NCBI GenBank assembly: GCA_045645905.1
Contig: JAZRJT010000099.1
Span: 1 to 7,196, forward strand
Direction: 5' to 3'
Length of the DNA stretch: 7,196 nucleotides
Origin: SIG440 sp045645905
GTDB taxonomy: Bacteria > Bacillota > Clostridia > Monoglobales > Monoglobaceae
Within the stretch, counting starts at the first letter, position 1. Every line of letters starts with the position of its first letter. The notes beneath the pieces were generated by a model. That model worked only from the letters and a program-made list of their open reading frames with translations, had not been told where the DNA came from and did not search any database. Shown piece by piece: positions 1 to 4,811 of this stretch. Made by a program: the position numbers and the translations under genes.

Positions 1-1
1 T

Positions 2-82
2 TACTGCAGCGGTACAGAATATGAAGAAGATTGCAAATATCCTCTGGAAGAGGGATACGCAATTTCTATCAAGAATTATTAA
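2..82 (+). CDS. 3' end of an unidentified protein gene (partial)
   Basis: Frame 2 is open from the left edge and ends at a TAA at 80-82. It gives a 26-residue tail reading YCSGTEYEEDCKYPL then EEGYAISIKNY. The tail is hydrophilic and rich in Glu and Tyr, with two cysteines. The other two forward frames close sooner or give less protein-like composition, and the stop is followed within 20 bases by strong hairpins, which fits a true gene end. I do not recognise the family and too little is present to assign a function. The call rests on the open frame and the terminator position only. Confidence 0.5.
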   Translation, partial: YCSGTEYEEDCKYPLEEGYAISIKNY

Positions 83-100
83 AAATATAATATATACGAC

Positions 101-129
101 ACAAACCCACCTGAAAATGGTGGGTTTGT
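101..129 (+). terminator. Perfect 11-bp hairpin after the first gene
   Basis: ACAAACCCACC (101-111) pairs perfectly with GGTGGGTTTGT (119-129) around a 7-base loop. It lies 18 bases after the stop of the partial gene. There is no clean T-run directly after it, so it may act together with the next hairpin at 140-164. Confidence 0.6.
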
Positions 130-139
130 CAGTGGTCTG

Positions 140-172
140 AACCGTTTTCTTTTCGAAAACGGTTTTGTTGTA
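140..172 (+). terminator. Second hairpin of a tandem terminator
   Basis: AACCGTTTTC (140-149) pairs perfectly with GAAAACGGTT (155-164) around TTTTC. It is followed by a T-rich stretch TTGTTGTATTT. Together with the hairpin at 101-129 this forms a tandem terminator for the gene ending at 82. Confidence 0.6.
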
Positions 173-284
173 TTTGCGTGGTTCAATAAAGGTTAACCGG
201 TGAACAGAAGACAAATTAGATGTAATTTGAAAATTAAAATTTTATTAGAAAATAAGAATTCCTATTGCAAAGAATATTATTGAA

Positions 285-432
285 AAGCCTTCCCCTGTGG
301 GAGGGGAAGGTGGGTTTTGCGTAGCAAAACTCGGATGAGGTGGTATGGAAACGAATTATAATGTTTAACGATTGCATCGCAATCTACACCTCACCACCGT
401 CTACGACGGAGCCTCTCCTCAAGGAGAAGCCT
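285..432. repeat. MITE-like hairpin-rich repeat element
   Basis: This stretch is a chain of small hairpins inside imperfect terminal inverted repeats. The hairpins are CCTTCCCC/GGGGAAGG (288-295 with 303-310), GTTTTGC/GCAAAAC (314-320 with 324-330), GATTGC/GCAATC (370-375 with 379-384), CCGTC/GACGG (397-401 with 405-409) and CTCCT/AGGAG (415-419 with 422-426). The ends match each other in opposite orientation: AGCCTTCCCC with GATGAGGTGG on the left, and the complements of CTCACCACC and GGAGAAGCCT on the right. This layout (AGGCTTCCCC-type ends, GATGAGGTGG motif) resembles dispersed intergenic repeats I know from gut Clostridia. It has no coding capacity and the open frame across it looks spurious. 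Exact boundaries are uncertain by some bases. Confidence 0.65.
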
Positions 433-454
433 GCGAAAGTAAAACTCATTTATG

Positions 455-550
455 GGTATCAGGCAAAAATACGCATGACTGGCAGGGTAATAAAAAACGC
501 ACTTGTGCGTAGCGAGTTTTGGGTAGGGCTATGCCTGAAAATGAAATACC
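455..550. repeat. Second imperfect inverted repeat next to the MITE-like element
   Basis: GGTATCAGGCA (455-465) faces TGCCTG (532-537) and ATACC (546-550), so both halves of the left end are found inverted at the right end with 8 extra bases between them. The centre is a perfect hairpin ACGCAC-TT-GTGCGT (497-510). The segment abuts the element at 285-432, and the two may form one compound element of about 265 bases. I see no plausible gene in it. It may be a separate dispersed repeat or a decayed end of the first. Confidence 0.4.
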
Positions 551-562
551 ACCCGCGGGTGG
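542..562 (-). terminator. Likely terminator of the 58-residue protein gene
   Basis: The perfect palindrome CCACCCGCGGGTGG (549-562) can fold into a six-pair GC-rich stem. On the minus strand it lies 7 bases after the stop of the small gene and is followed by the T-rich stretch TATTTCATTTT. The T-run is interrupted, so termination may be partial. Confidence 0.5.
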
Positions 563-569
563 ATGTTTA

Positions 570-746
570 TTATTCTTCTTCATCGGCAGAATAGACTTTA
601 AACTTTGTTACCTTGGTTAAGTTAATTTCATCATCGCCTGCATCCATATAAGCCTCTTCTGCATCAATTTGTGCCTTTTGGAGTATCTCTATTGCATCTG
701 TAATTGCATTAAAAAGGCGCAAATAGAGTTTTTTGTAATTAACCAT
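570..746 (-). CDS. Small acidic conserved-type hypothetical protein (58 aa)
   Basis: I do not recognise a function. The protein begins MVNYKKLYLRLFNAITDAIEI, continues with a Gln/Ala/Glu-rich helix, and ends in the acidic tail SADEEE. The first 35 residues have the heptad-like hydrophobic spacing of a helical hairpin or coiled coil (Leu, Phe, Ile and Ala at regular intervals). Short proteins of the type 'YKKLYxxLFNAITDAIExL' are, as far as I recall, common in Bacillota genomes and prophages, where they remain uncharacterised. I chose the ATG at 744-746 because AAAGGA (760-755 on the minus strand) sits 8 bases before it; a TTG 18 bases upstream is in frame but would place that ribosome site inside the gene. 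A terminator-like hairpin lies directly upstream (773-794) and another downstream (549-562). Confidence 0.75.
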   Translation of the reverse strand: MVNYKKLYLRLFNAITDAIEILQKAQIDAEEAYMDAGDDEINLTKVTKFKVYSADEEE

Positions 747-766
747 TGTAAAATTCCTTTCCAATT

Positions 767-794
767 AAAAAATGCGGCAACCGAAGCTGCCGCA
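767..794 (-). terminator. Intrinsic terminator or attenuator just upstream of the small gene
   Basis: On the minus strand TGCGGCA (794-788) pairs with TGCCGCA (779-773) across an 8-base loop and is followed immediately by TTTTTT (772-767). This is a textbook intrinsic terminator. It ends about 20 bases before the ATG of the small protein at 746 and directly before its ribosome binding site. It would therefore either end a short upstream transcript or act as an attenuator for the small gene. Confidence 0.7.
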
Positions 795-981
795 CAAAAA
801 ACGCAAACTCCGATTGTTGTCACACAATTTAAACAGATAGGTAGTAACATAGTCCACTACATCTTTTGGAATTTGCATTTTTATCAAATTCGAAAAATGT
901 AATGGATAAAAGGGCAAAAAATACCCATAGAAATAAAAAAGTACTACCCATATTCAATTGTTTAAATTATGTGACTGTATT
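795..981 (-). other. Untranslated-looking leader, possible short RNA (leftward)
   Basis: This 190-base AT-rich stretch lies between a predicted minus-strand promoter (1010-982) and the terminator at 794-767. Short minus-strand reading frames exist. One begins MQIPKDVVDYVTTYLFKL and ends in the terminator; another begins MGSTFLFLWVFFALLSITFF and has one hydrophobic segment. Neither has a recognisable ribosome binding site and I do not call them genes. The stretch could be a leader of the small gene, a small RNA of about 205 nt ending at the terminator, or a very small unrecognised peptide gene. No conserved RNA family is recognised. Confidence 0.35.
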
Positions 982-1010
982 ATGATAACACAAAACAAAG
1001 AAAAATACAA
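982..1010 (-). promoter_or_regulatory. Leftward promoter for the leader and small gene
   Basis: Minus strand: TTGTAT (1010-1005), a 17-base spacer, TATCAT (987-982). Four of six -35 bases and five of six -10 bases match the sigma-A consensus. Transcription would start near 975 and run toward the terminator at 794-767 and the small gene. Confidence 0.5.
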
Positions 1011-1030
1011 TAGCAATTCATAAAAATATT

Positions 1031-1909
1031 TTAAATACCTTTAATAAATTCAAGAAATTTCTGTGCCGCAAGAGACAGGGTGTTGTGCTTTAAATACGCA
1101 TAACCGATATGTCTTGTGGGCAAACTTGGTGCGAGGTTAAGCTTCTTTACATCTCCACGTTCAAGGTTGTCTTTTGAAAATTCTTCAACCACGCAGGATA
1201 CACCAAGATGGATTGAGGCAAATCTAAGCAAAAGCTCGTGGGCGGCAACCTCAATCTGCGGTATTAATTCTATATGCTTTTTGTTGAATTCCCTGTCAAG
1301 AAAGCGACGGGAAATTGAGTTTTTTTCAAGTAATATCAATGGCTCTTTTGATATATCTTCCCAATTGTACTTGGGTTTAATACTGTGCTCAGGTCCTGTT
1401 ACAAAAATATCGTGGATTTCAAGGCAGGGCTCAATGGTCAATTCTTCATCCTCGGCGGGAAGGCTGACAAAGGCAAGCTCGGCTGTTCCGTCTTTGACAA
1501 GCTGCAGCATATGGTATGAGTATGAGTTTGCCATTTCGATTCTTATGCCGGGGTATGCCTGATGAAACTTTTCAAGATAAGGTAAAAGGTAGTGGGCAGT
1601 TATTGTATCTGCGGCAGCAATAATCAGCGAGCCGCTGTCAAGGTGATGCAGCCGTGCCAAAAGGGTTTCGCCTTGCTCGATTGATTGCATCGCACTTTCA
1701 ACCTTTTGAAAAAGGAGCTGACCTTCGGTTGTAAGGGTAACACCCCGACGTGAACGATTAAATAAAACAGTGCCCAAATCTTCTTCAAGCTGGTGTATGC
1801 ACTGTGATATTGCCGACTGTGAAATATAAAGGTGCCGGGCTGCTGTTGAAAAAGATGCAAACCTTGCAGTTTCGTAAAAAATTTTATAATAATCAAGCTT
1901 GGTTTTCAT
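1031..1909 (-). CDS. LysR-family transcriptional regulator
   Basis: This is a full-length LysR-type regulator of 292 residues, the usual size. Residues 16-67 form the winged helix-turn-helix: FASFSTAARHLYISQSAISQ is the helix-turn-helix core, followed by the wing motif LFNRSRRGVTLTTEG. Residues from about 92 to the end form the two-lobed periplasmic-binding-protein-like effector domain, beginning GSLIIAAADTITAHYLLP. Such proteins act as tetramers, sense a small metabolite, and usually control a divergent operon and their own gene. The start ATG has AAGGAG 7 bases upstream (1922-1917). It is divergent from the CofE-like/AllA-like operon with 106 bases between the starts, and its promoter overlaps theirs, so it is very probably their regulator. 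The inducer cannot be told from the sequence; the closest subgroup by eye is CysL/YofA-like, which is only a weak indication. Confidence 0.95.
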   Translation of the reverse strand: MKTKLDYYKIFYETARFASFSTAARHLYISQSAISQCIHQLEEDLGTVLFNRSRRGVTLTTEGQLLFQKVESAMQSIEQGETLLARLHHLDSGSLIIAAADTITAHYLLPYLEKFHQAYPGIRIEMANSYSYHMLQLVKDGTAELAFVSLPAEDEELTIEPCLEIHDIFVTGPEHSIKPKYNWEDISKEPLILLEKNSISRRFLDREFNKKHIELIPQIEVAAHELLLRFASIHLGVSCVVEEFSKDNLERGDVKKLNLAPSLPTRHIGYAYLKHNTLSLAAQKFLEFIKGI

Positions 1910-1932
1910 ATAAGCACTCCTTATTACTGTTG

Positions 1933-1954
1933 TAAGTATTATCTATTTTACTTA
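1933..1954. promoter_or_regulatory. Dyad, candidate LysR operator
   Basis: TAAGTA (1933-1938) and TACTTA (1949-1954) are perfect inverted halves separated by 10 bases, in an AT-rich spacer. LysR-type proteins typically bind imperfect dyads with T-N11-A cores near the divergent promoter. This dyad covers the -35 region of the rightward promoter and lies in the initial transcribed region of the leftward one, as expected for combined activation and autorepression. It is a prediction by pattern only. Confidence 0.45.
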
Positions 1955-1975
1955 TGTTTATATTTGTAGTATAAT
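1947..1975 (+). promoter_or_regulatory. Promoter of the CofE-like/AllA-like operon
   Basis: TATAAT (1970-1975) is a perfect -10 box. A poor -35, TTTACT (1947-1952), lies 17 bases upstream. A strong -10 with a weak -35 fits a promoter that needs an activator, here presumably the divergent LysR protein. The start would be near 1982, giving a leader of about 35 bases to the ATG at 2016. Confidence 0.6.
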
Positions 1976-1996
1976 GACAATGACGATAAAAGTCAA
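1968..1996 (-). promoter_or_regulatory. Promoter of the LysR gene, overlapping the divergent one
   Basis: Minus strand: TTGACT (1996-1991), a 17-base spacer, TATACT (1973-1968). Both boxes match sigma-A consensus in five of six bases. Its -10 overlaps the -10 of the rightward promoter by four bases, so RNA polymerase can probably occupy only one at a time. Confidence 0.65.
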
Positions 1997-2015
1997 TATG
2001 TATGGAGGAATTTTT

Positions 2016-3206
2016 ATGGAAAGAAGAACAGGTACAGTTTCAAGAGGTATCCGTTGCCCCATTATTCGCGAGGGCGACGATATAGCTACAATCGTAGTAA
2101 ACAGCGTTACAGAGGCGGCTCAGATTGAAGGTTTTGACCTTCGCGACCGTGATGTTGTTGCGGTAACAGAATCTGTTGTTGCACGTGCTCAGGGGAACTA
2201 TGCATCTGTTGATGCAATTGCAAAGGACGTTAAAGCAAAGCTTGGCGGCGGCACAATCGGTGTTATTTTCCCCATTCTCAGCCGTAACCGTTTTGCTATC
2301 TGCTTAAGAGGTATTTCAAAGGGTGCAAAAAAGATAGTTCTTATGCTCAACTATCCCAGTGACGAGGTTGGAAATGCCCTTGTATCCCTTGACCAGCTTG
2401 ACGATGCAGGAATTAATCCTTATTCTGATGTTCTTACCGAGGCAAAATATCGTGAGCTTTTTGGCGAGAATCCCCATCCCTTCACAGGTGTTGATTATAT
2501 AAAATATTACGGTGATTTGATTAAATCCTGCGGTGCAGAGGTTGAAATCATTCTTGCAAATGACCCCAGAGTAATTCTCAGATACACCGACAGCGTGCTC
2601 AACTGTGACATCCACAGCCGTGTTCGCACAAAGAGAATTTTAAGGGATGCAGGAGCAAAATGCGTTGTTGGTCTTGATGAAATTTTGTCAGAATCGGTTG
2701 ACGGCAGCGGCTTTAACTCAAAATACGGTCTGCTTGGCTCAAACAAGTCGACAGAAGATACCGTTAAGCTCTTCCCCAACGAATGTTTTGATTTGGTTGA
2801 AAATATTCAGGCACAGCTCCTTGAGAAGACTGGTAAGCATATCGAGGTTATGGTATACGGCGACGGTGCGTTCAAAGACCCACAGGGCAAAATCTGGGAG
2901 CTTGCTGACCCCATTGTATCTCCTGCTTACACAAAGGGTTTGGAAGGTACACCCAACGAGCTTAAGCTTAAATATCTTGCAGACAATGATTTTGCTGACC
3001 TCAAGGGCGAAGAACTGAAAAAAGCTATTGAGGGCGCAATCAAACAAAAGGGCGGCGACCTTGTTGGTAATATGGCATCTCAGGGAACAACTCCCAGACG
3101 TCTTACCGACCTTATCGGTTCACTTTGCGACCTTACAAGCGGTTCAGGCGACAAGGGAACACCTGTTGTTCTTGTTCAGGGCTACTTTGATAATATGACT
3201 GACTAA
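2016..3206 (+). CDS. CofE-like F420-0:L-glutamate ligase family protein
   Basis: The product (396 residues) belongs to the coenzyme F420-0:gamma-glutamyl ligase (CofE/FbiB N-terminal) family. In F420 producers these enzymes use GTP to add L-glutamate to F420-0. Visible family features are the N-terminal PIIREGDDI segment, LRDRDVVAVTESVVARAQG (residues 42-60), and the SRNRFAICLRGI segment (89-100). Further on are KYGLLGSNKSTEDTVKLFP and VMVYGDGAFKDP. It is much longer than archaeal CofE (about 250 residues), with an added C-terminal part ending in TPVVLVQGYFDNMTD. The ATG at 2016 was chosen because GGAGG (2004-2008) lies 7 bases before it; an in-frame upstream ATG at 1974 lies in the promoter. 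Most Clostridia do not make F420 and no other F420 gene is nearby, so the true substrate is probably a different carboxylate and the reaction an amide ligation. It heads an operon with the AllA-like gene 37 bases downstream. Confidence 0.85.
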   Translation: MERRTGTVSRGIRCPIIREGDDIATIVVNSVTEAAQIEGFDLRDRDVVAVTESVVARAQGNYASVDAIAKDVKAKLGGGTIGVIFPILSRNRFAICLRGISKGAKKIVLMLNYPSDEVGNALVSLDQLDDAGINPYSDVLTEAKYRELFGENPHPFTGVDYIKYYGDLIKSCGAEVEIILANDPRVILRYTDSVLNCDIHSRVRTKRILRDAGAKCVVGLDEILSESVDGSGFNSKYGLLGSNKSTEDTVKLFPNECFDLVENIQAQLLEKTGKHIEVMVYGDGAFKDPQGKIWELADPIVSPAYTKGLEGTPNELKLKYLADNDFADLKGEELKKAIEGAIKQKGGDLVGNMASQGTTPRRLTDLIGSLCDLTSGSGDKGTPVVLVQGYFDNMTD

Positions 3207-3243
3207 TTTAAAAGATAATATTTATAAAAGGCAGGTTTTAAAA

Positions 3244-3735
3244 ATGAAAACAATTAAAGCAGAACCCCTTACAAACGAAAGCTTTGCACCATTCGGACAG
3301 TTTTATACTATGGACAAGCCCGACGGCTATGCCCTGTGCGGTGAAATTCACAAATTCTATCCCGACCGCATCAACGCAGACAGCAACCATCGTATTGGTT
3401 ATTCACCCATTGTGGTTAAAAAGCCTGAAAAAATGGTTATCACTCAGCAGGAGTATCATACAACCACCTGGGAAATGATACTTCCCCTTGATGATGATAT
3501 GATTCTTCATTGTGCTCCCGCATCGGCAGGCACACCTGTGACCGACCTTGCAAAAGCGTTTATCGTGCCCAAACACACACTGGTAAAGATGAATGCCGCA
3601 ATCTGGCACTTGGCACCCCTTCCTGCAAACAATGACAGCTTAACTGCAATGATTATTTTGCCCGAGTGCACATATGCAAATGACTGCACAGTTGTTGATT
3701 TAACTGAAGAACAGCAGTTTGAAATTATAAAATAA
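3244..3735 (+). CDS. Ureidoglycolate lyase (AllA)-like protein
   Basis: The product has 163 residues, close to the 160 of E. coli AllA, and its layout follows the same cupin-like fold. It opens with IKAEPLTNESFAPFGQF (compare the PLSQEAFSAYGDVI opening of AllA). Next comes a His/Glu segment YHTTTWEMILPLDDDM (H72, E77), where AllA has HELERHPLGTQAFIPM. Then follow AFIVPKHTLVKMNAAIWHLAPLP (W121, H122), matching the YHRNVWHHPLF segment, and a C-terminal NDCTVVDL, matching NCDVESI. AllA splits ureidoglycolate to glyoxylate and urea in allantoin breakdown, but no other allantoin gene is visible. The true role may be another lyase or isomerase reaction on a small carboxylate. AGG at 3233-3235 provides the ribosome binding site. 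It is second in the operon behind the CofE-like gene, and a 14-bp hairpin ends the operon. Family assignment is by motif recall, not by alignment. Confidence 0.7.
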   Translation: MKTIKAEPLTNESFAPFGQFYTMDKPDGYALCGEIHKFYPDRINADSNHRIGYSPIVVKKPEKMVITQQEYHTTTWEMILPLDDDMILHCAPASAGTPVTDLAKAFIVPKHTLVKMNAAIWHLAPLPANNDSLTAMIILPECTYANDCTVVDLTEEQQFEIIK

Positions 3736-3749
3736 AATAGCTTATACTA

Positions 3750-3781
3750 CAAACACGCCATACGAAAGTATGGCGTGTTTG
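3750..3781 (+). terminator. Terminator of the CofE-like/AllA-like operon
   Basis: CAAACACGCCATAC (3750-3763) pairs perfectly over 14 bp with GTATGGCGTGTTTG (3768-3781) around a GAAA tetraloop, 14 bases after the AllA-like stop. The right arm supplies a short GTTT run but no long U-tract follows, so termination may be incomplete. Confidence 0.75.
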
Positions 3782-3851
3782 TGATTGCTGAGTGCCGCTA
3801 CGAATTGCTGTGCATTATAATATAATTGGAAAATAAGTAAAAAAGAGCGAC

Positions 3852-3880
3852 AAAAAAGTGCACAGCCGAAAGCTGTGCAC
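3852..3880 (-). terminator. Intrinsic terminator of the predicted small RNA
   Basis: Minus strand: GTGCACAGC (3880-3872) pairs perfectly with GCTGTGCAC (3866-3858) around a 5-base loop, followed at once by TTTTTT (3857-3852). The T-run is on the leftward side only; on the plus strand the hairpin is followed by CGAAAAATG. This argues for a leftward transcript ending here, since the neighbouring rightward operon already has its own hairpin. Confidence 0.8.
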
Positions 3881-4007
3881 CGAAAAATGCAGAGCTTCGT
3901 GTATCGTAGCGACACTCAACACAATATAAACACCCGTTTATTAAGCCTGCATTTTTACCGAGATAAAAACACATTTAGGTGTTTTATATTGTATTGATGA
4001 GTGTCGC
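3852..4007 (-). ncRNA. Predicted structured small RNA (about 155 nt), family unknown
   Basis: On the minus strand a near-consensus promoter (4042-4014) would start transcription at about 4007. A 9-bp hairpin plus T-run would end it at about 3852. In between, 3978-4008 pairs with 3908-3934 as a stem of about 27 bp interrupted only by a 1-base bulge, a 3-base bulge and one G-T mismatch. The loop between the arms contains AAAAATGCAG (minus strand 3956-3947), and the 3' tail contains the exact complement CTGCATTTTT (3893-3884), allowing a pseudoknot. A competing hairpin AAAACAC/GTGTTTT (3966-3972 with 3979-3985) would disrupt the closing part of the long stem. I see no start codon with a ribosome binding site and no known RNA family by eye. 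It is back to back with the OLE promoter. It could also be a mobile repeat that carries promoter-like sequence. Confidence 0.55.
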
Positions 4008-4013
4008 TCAATC

Positions 4014-4042
4014 AATGTACCATATTTTAATAAAATTGTCAA
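4014..4042 (-). promoter_or_regulatory. Leftward promoter of the predicted small RNA
   Basis: Minus strand: perfect TTGACA (4042-4037), a 17-base AT-rich spacer, and TACATT (4019-4014; four of six). The predicted start at about 4007 falls on the first bases of the long stem of the small RNA, which supports the two calls jointly. No protein gene lies downstream on this strand before the terminator at 3880-3852. Confidence 0.7.
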
Positions 4043-4092
4043 TGTGTTGGGGTTAAAAAATCAAATTTCTTAAAATCATATCCTTTCAGTTC

Positions 4093-4126
4093 TTGACATA
4101 AATCTATAAATATTATATACTATAAT
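4093..4126 (+). promoter_or_regulatory. Promoter of OLE RNA / oapA / dxs
   Basis: Perfect TTGACA (4093-4098), a 17-base AT-only-rich spacer, then TATACT (4116-4121), with an overlapping perfect TATAAT (4121-4126). This is the strongest promoter in the window and lies exactly before the conserved 5' part of OLE. Transcription should start near 4128. Confidence 0.8.
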
Positions 4127-4127
4127 G

Positions 4128-4735
4128 TGAGAATTCTGGGTAACGGTATTCTAGTCAGCTGCTTCATTTCCCAGGGCGGGCCTAAAAATTCGCCGAAGGG
4201 CATATCGATGAAGTTCCTTGTGCGTGCTTGCGACGCCCAGTCGTGGGTGTGTGCTGGGAGTTAAGGTTTAGGGGCGATCCGCAACGGCATGTGGGCGTTG
4301 ACCCCTTTTCCGTGGAGGCCTGTGACCGTGTAACGGATGGGACATCCCGCCGTAATACGTATCAGGTTAAAACCTGCGTTGCGGTATCTATATGATGCTG
4401 TGGGCAGTGTAGCCTGCCTTGAGTGGGTATGGCGGATAATTGTTCAGACTACAGTTCTGCGGCCACAGGACTGTGTGTTATTGCTTTTTGAAACCATATT
4501 TGCAAAAGAGGCTAAGAAACGTTTGCAGCTGTTGAGGAAAACTCCTAGGCCGGCATGCATATACAGGATTGCAGTGTGTACTAAGTGGCAATCAGGTAGC
4601 GCAGGTACAGTAAAATAATTTTACTGTACCATCGGTAACGATGCGAGGCAGACTTTAAACGGAAACATCCCCTTTGGCGACAATCGGGAAGTCTGCTGGG
4701 AAATCCAACCTGACCTATGACACAAAGTTTACTGT
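4128..4735 (+). ncRNA. ole: OLE (ornate, large, extremophilic) RNA
   Basis: This stretch of about 600 bases has no credible coding frame, is more GC-rich than the flanking spacers, and is dense in paired segments. Examples are GGTACAGTAAAA/TTTTACTGTACC (4604-4615 with 4619-4630, 12 perfect pairs) and GCAGACTT/AAGTCTGC (4648-4655 with 4689-4696). Its length, 3' part and position directly before an OapA-type gene and dxs match OLE RNA. OLE is a large noncoding RNA of mostly anaerobic or extremophilic Bacillota that binds OapA and sits in the cell membrane as a ribonucleoprotein. Published work connects it to tolerance of short-chain alcohols, cold and excess magnesium; its biochemical activity is still unknown. 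A strong promoter precedes it and no strong terminator separates it from oapA, so OLE is probably made as the 5' part of a longer transcript or processed from it. The ends are approximate. Confidence 0.9.
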
Positions 4736-4754
4736 ATATGCTACCCGTACATAA

Positions 4755-4785
4755 TTCTCTTGATAAGAGAAACCGTAAAAGGTTT
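4755..4785 (+). other. Weak hairpins between OLE and oapA
   Basis: TTCTCTT/AAGAGAA (4755-4761 with 4765-4771) is followed by AAACC/GGTTT (4770-4774 with 4781-4785). Both are AT-rich and overlap by two bases, so only one can form fully. They may mark a processing site or a leaky stop between OLE and oapA; neither resembles an efficient terminator. Confidence 0.3.
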
Positions 4786-4811
4786 TAAAATATAAATTCC
4801 GGAGTTGAAAA

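Noticed and set aside
340..594. 84-codon rightward open frame
   Set aside because: It runs through the hairpin-rich repeats and ends antisense to the small protein gene; no ribosome binding site and no recognisable protein features.
669..902. 77-codon rightward open frame
   Set aside because: Antisense to the small acidic protein and its leader; no ribosome binding site, and the leftward gene has a good start, ribosome site and terminators.
1116..1562. 148-codon rightward frame antisense to the LysR gene
   Set aside because: Shadow of a clearly recognised full-length LysR gene in the opposite strand.
2647..3018. 123-codon frame within the CofE-like gene
   Set aside because: Out-of-frame shadow of a recognised gene; Ser/Leu-rich composition typical of shifted frames.
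3852..4008. CRISPR or tRNA/6S RNA explanation for the inverted repeat region
   Set aside because: There are no regularly spaced direct repeats, no tRNA cloverleaf, and the long terminal stem followed by a separate terminator does not match the central-bubble layout of 6S RNA.
4337..4618. 93-codon rightward open frame inside the OLE region
   Set aside because: It lacks a ribosome binding site, its composition is not protein-like, and it lies entirely in the structured OLE RNA.
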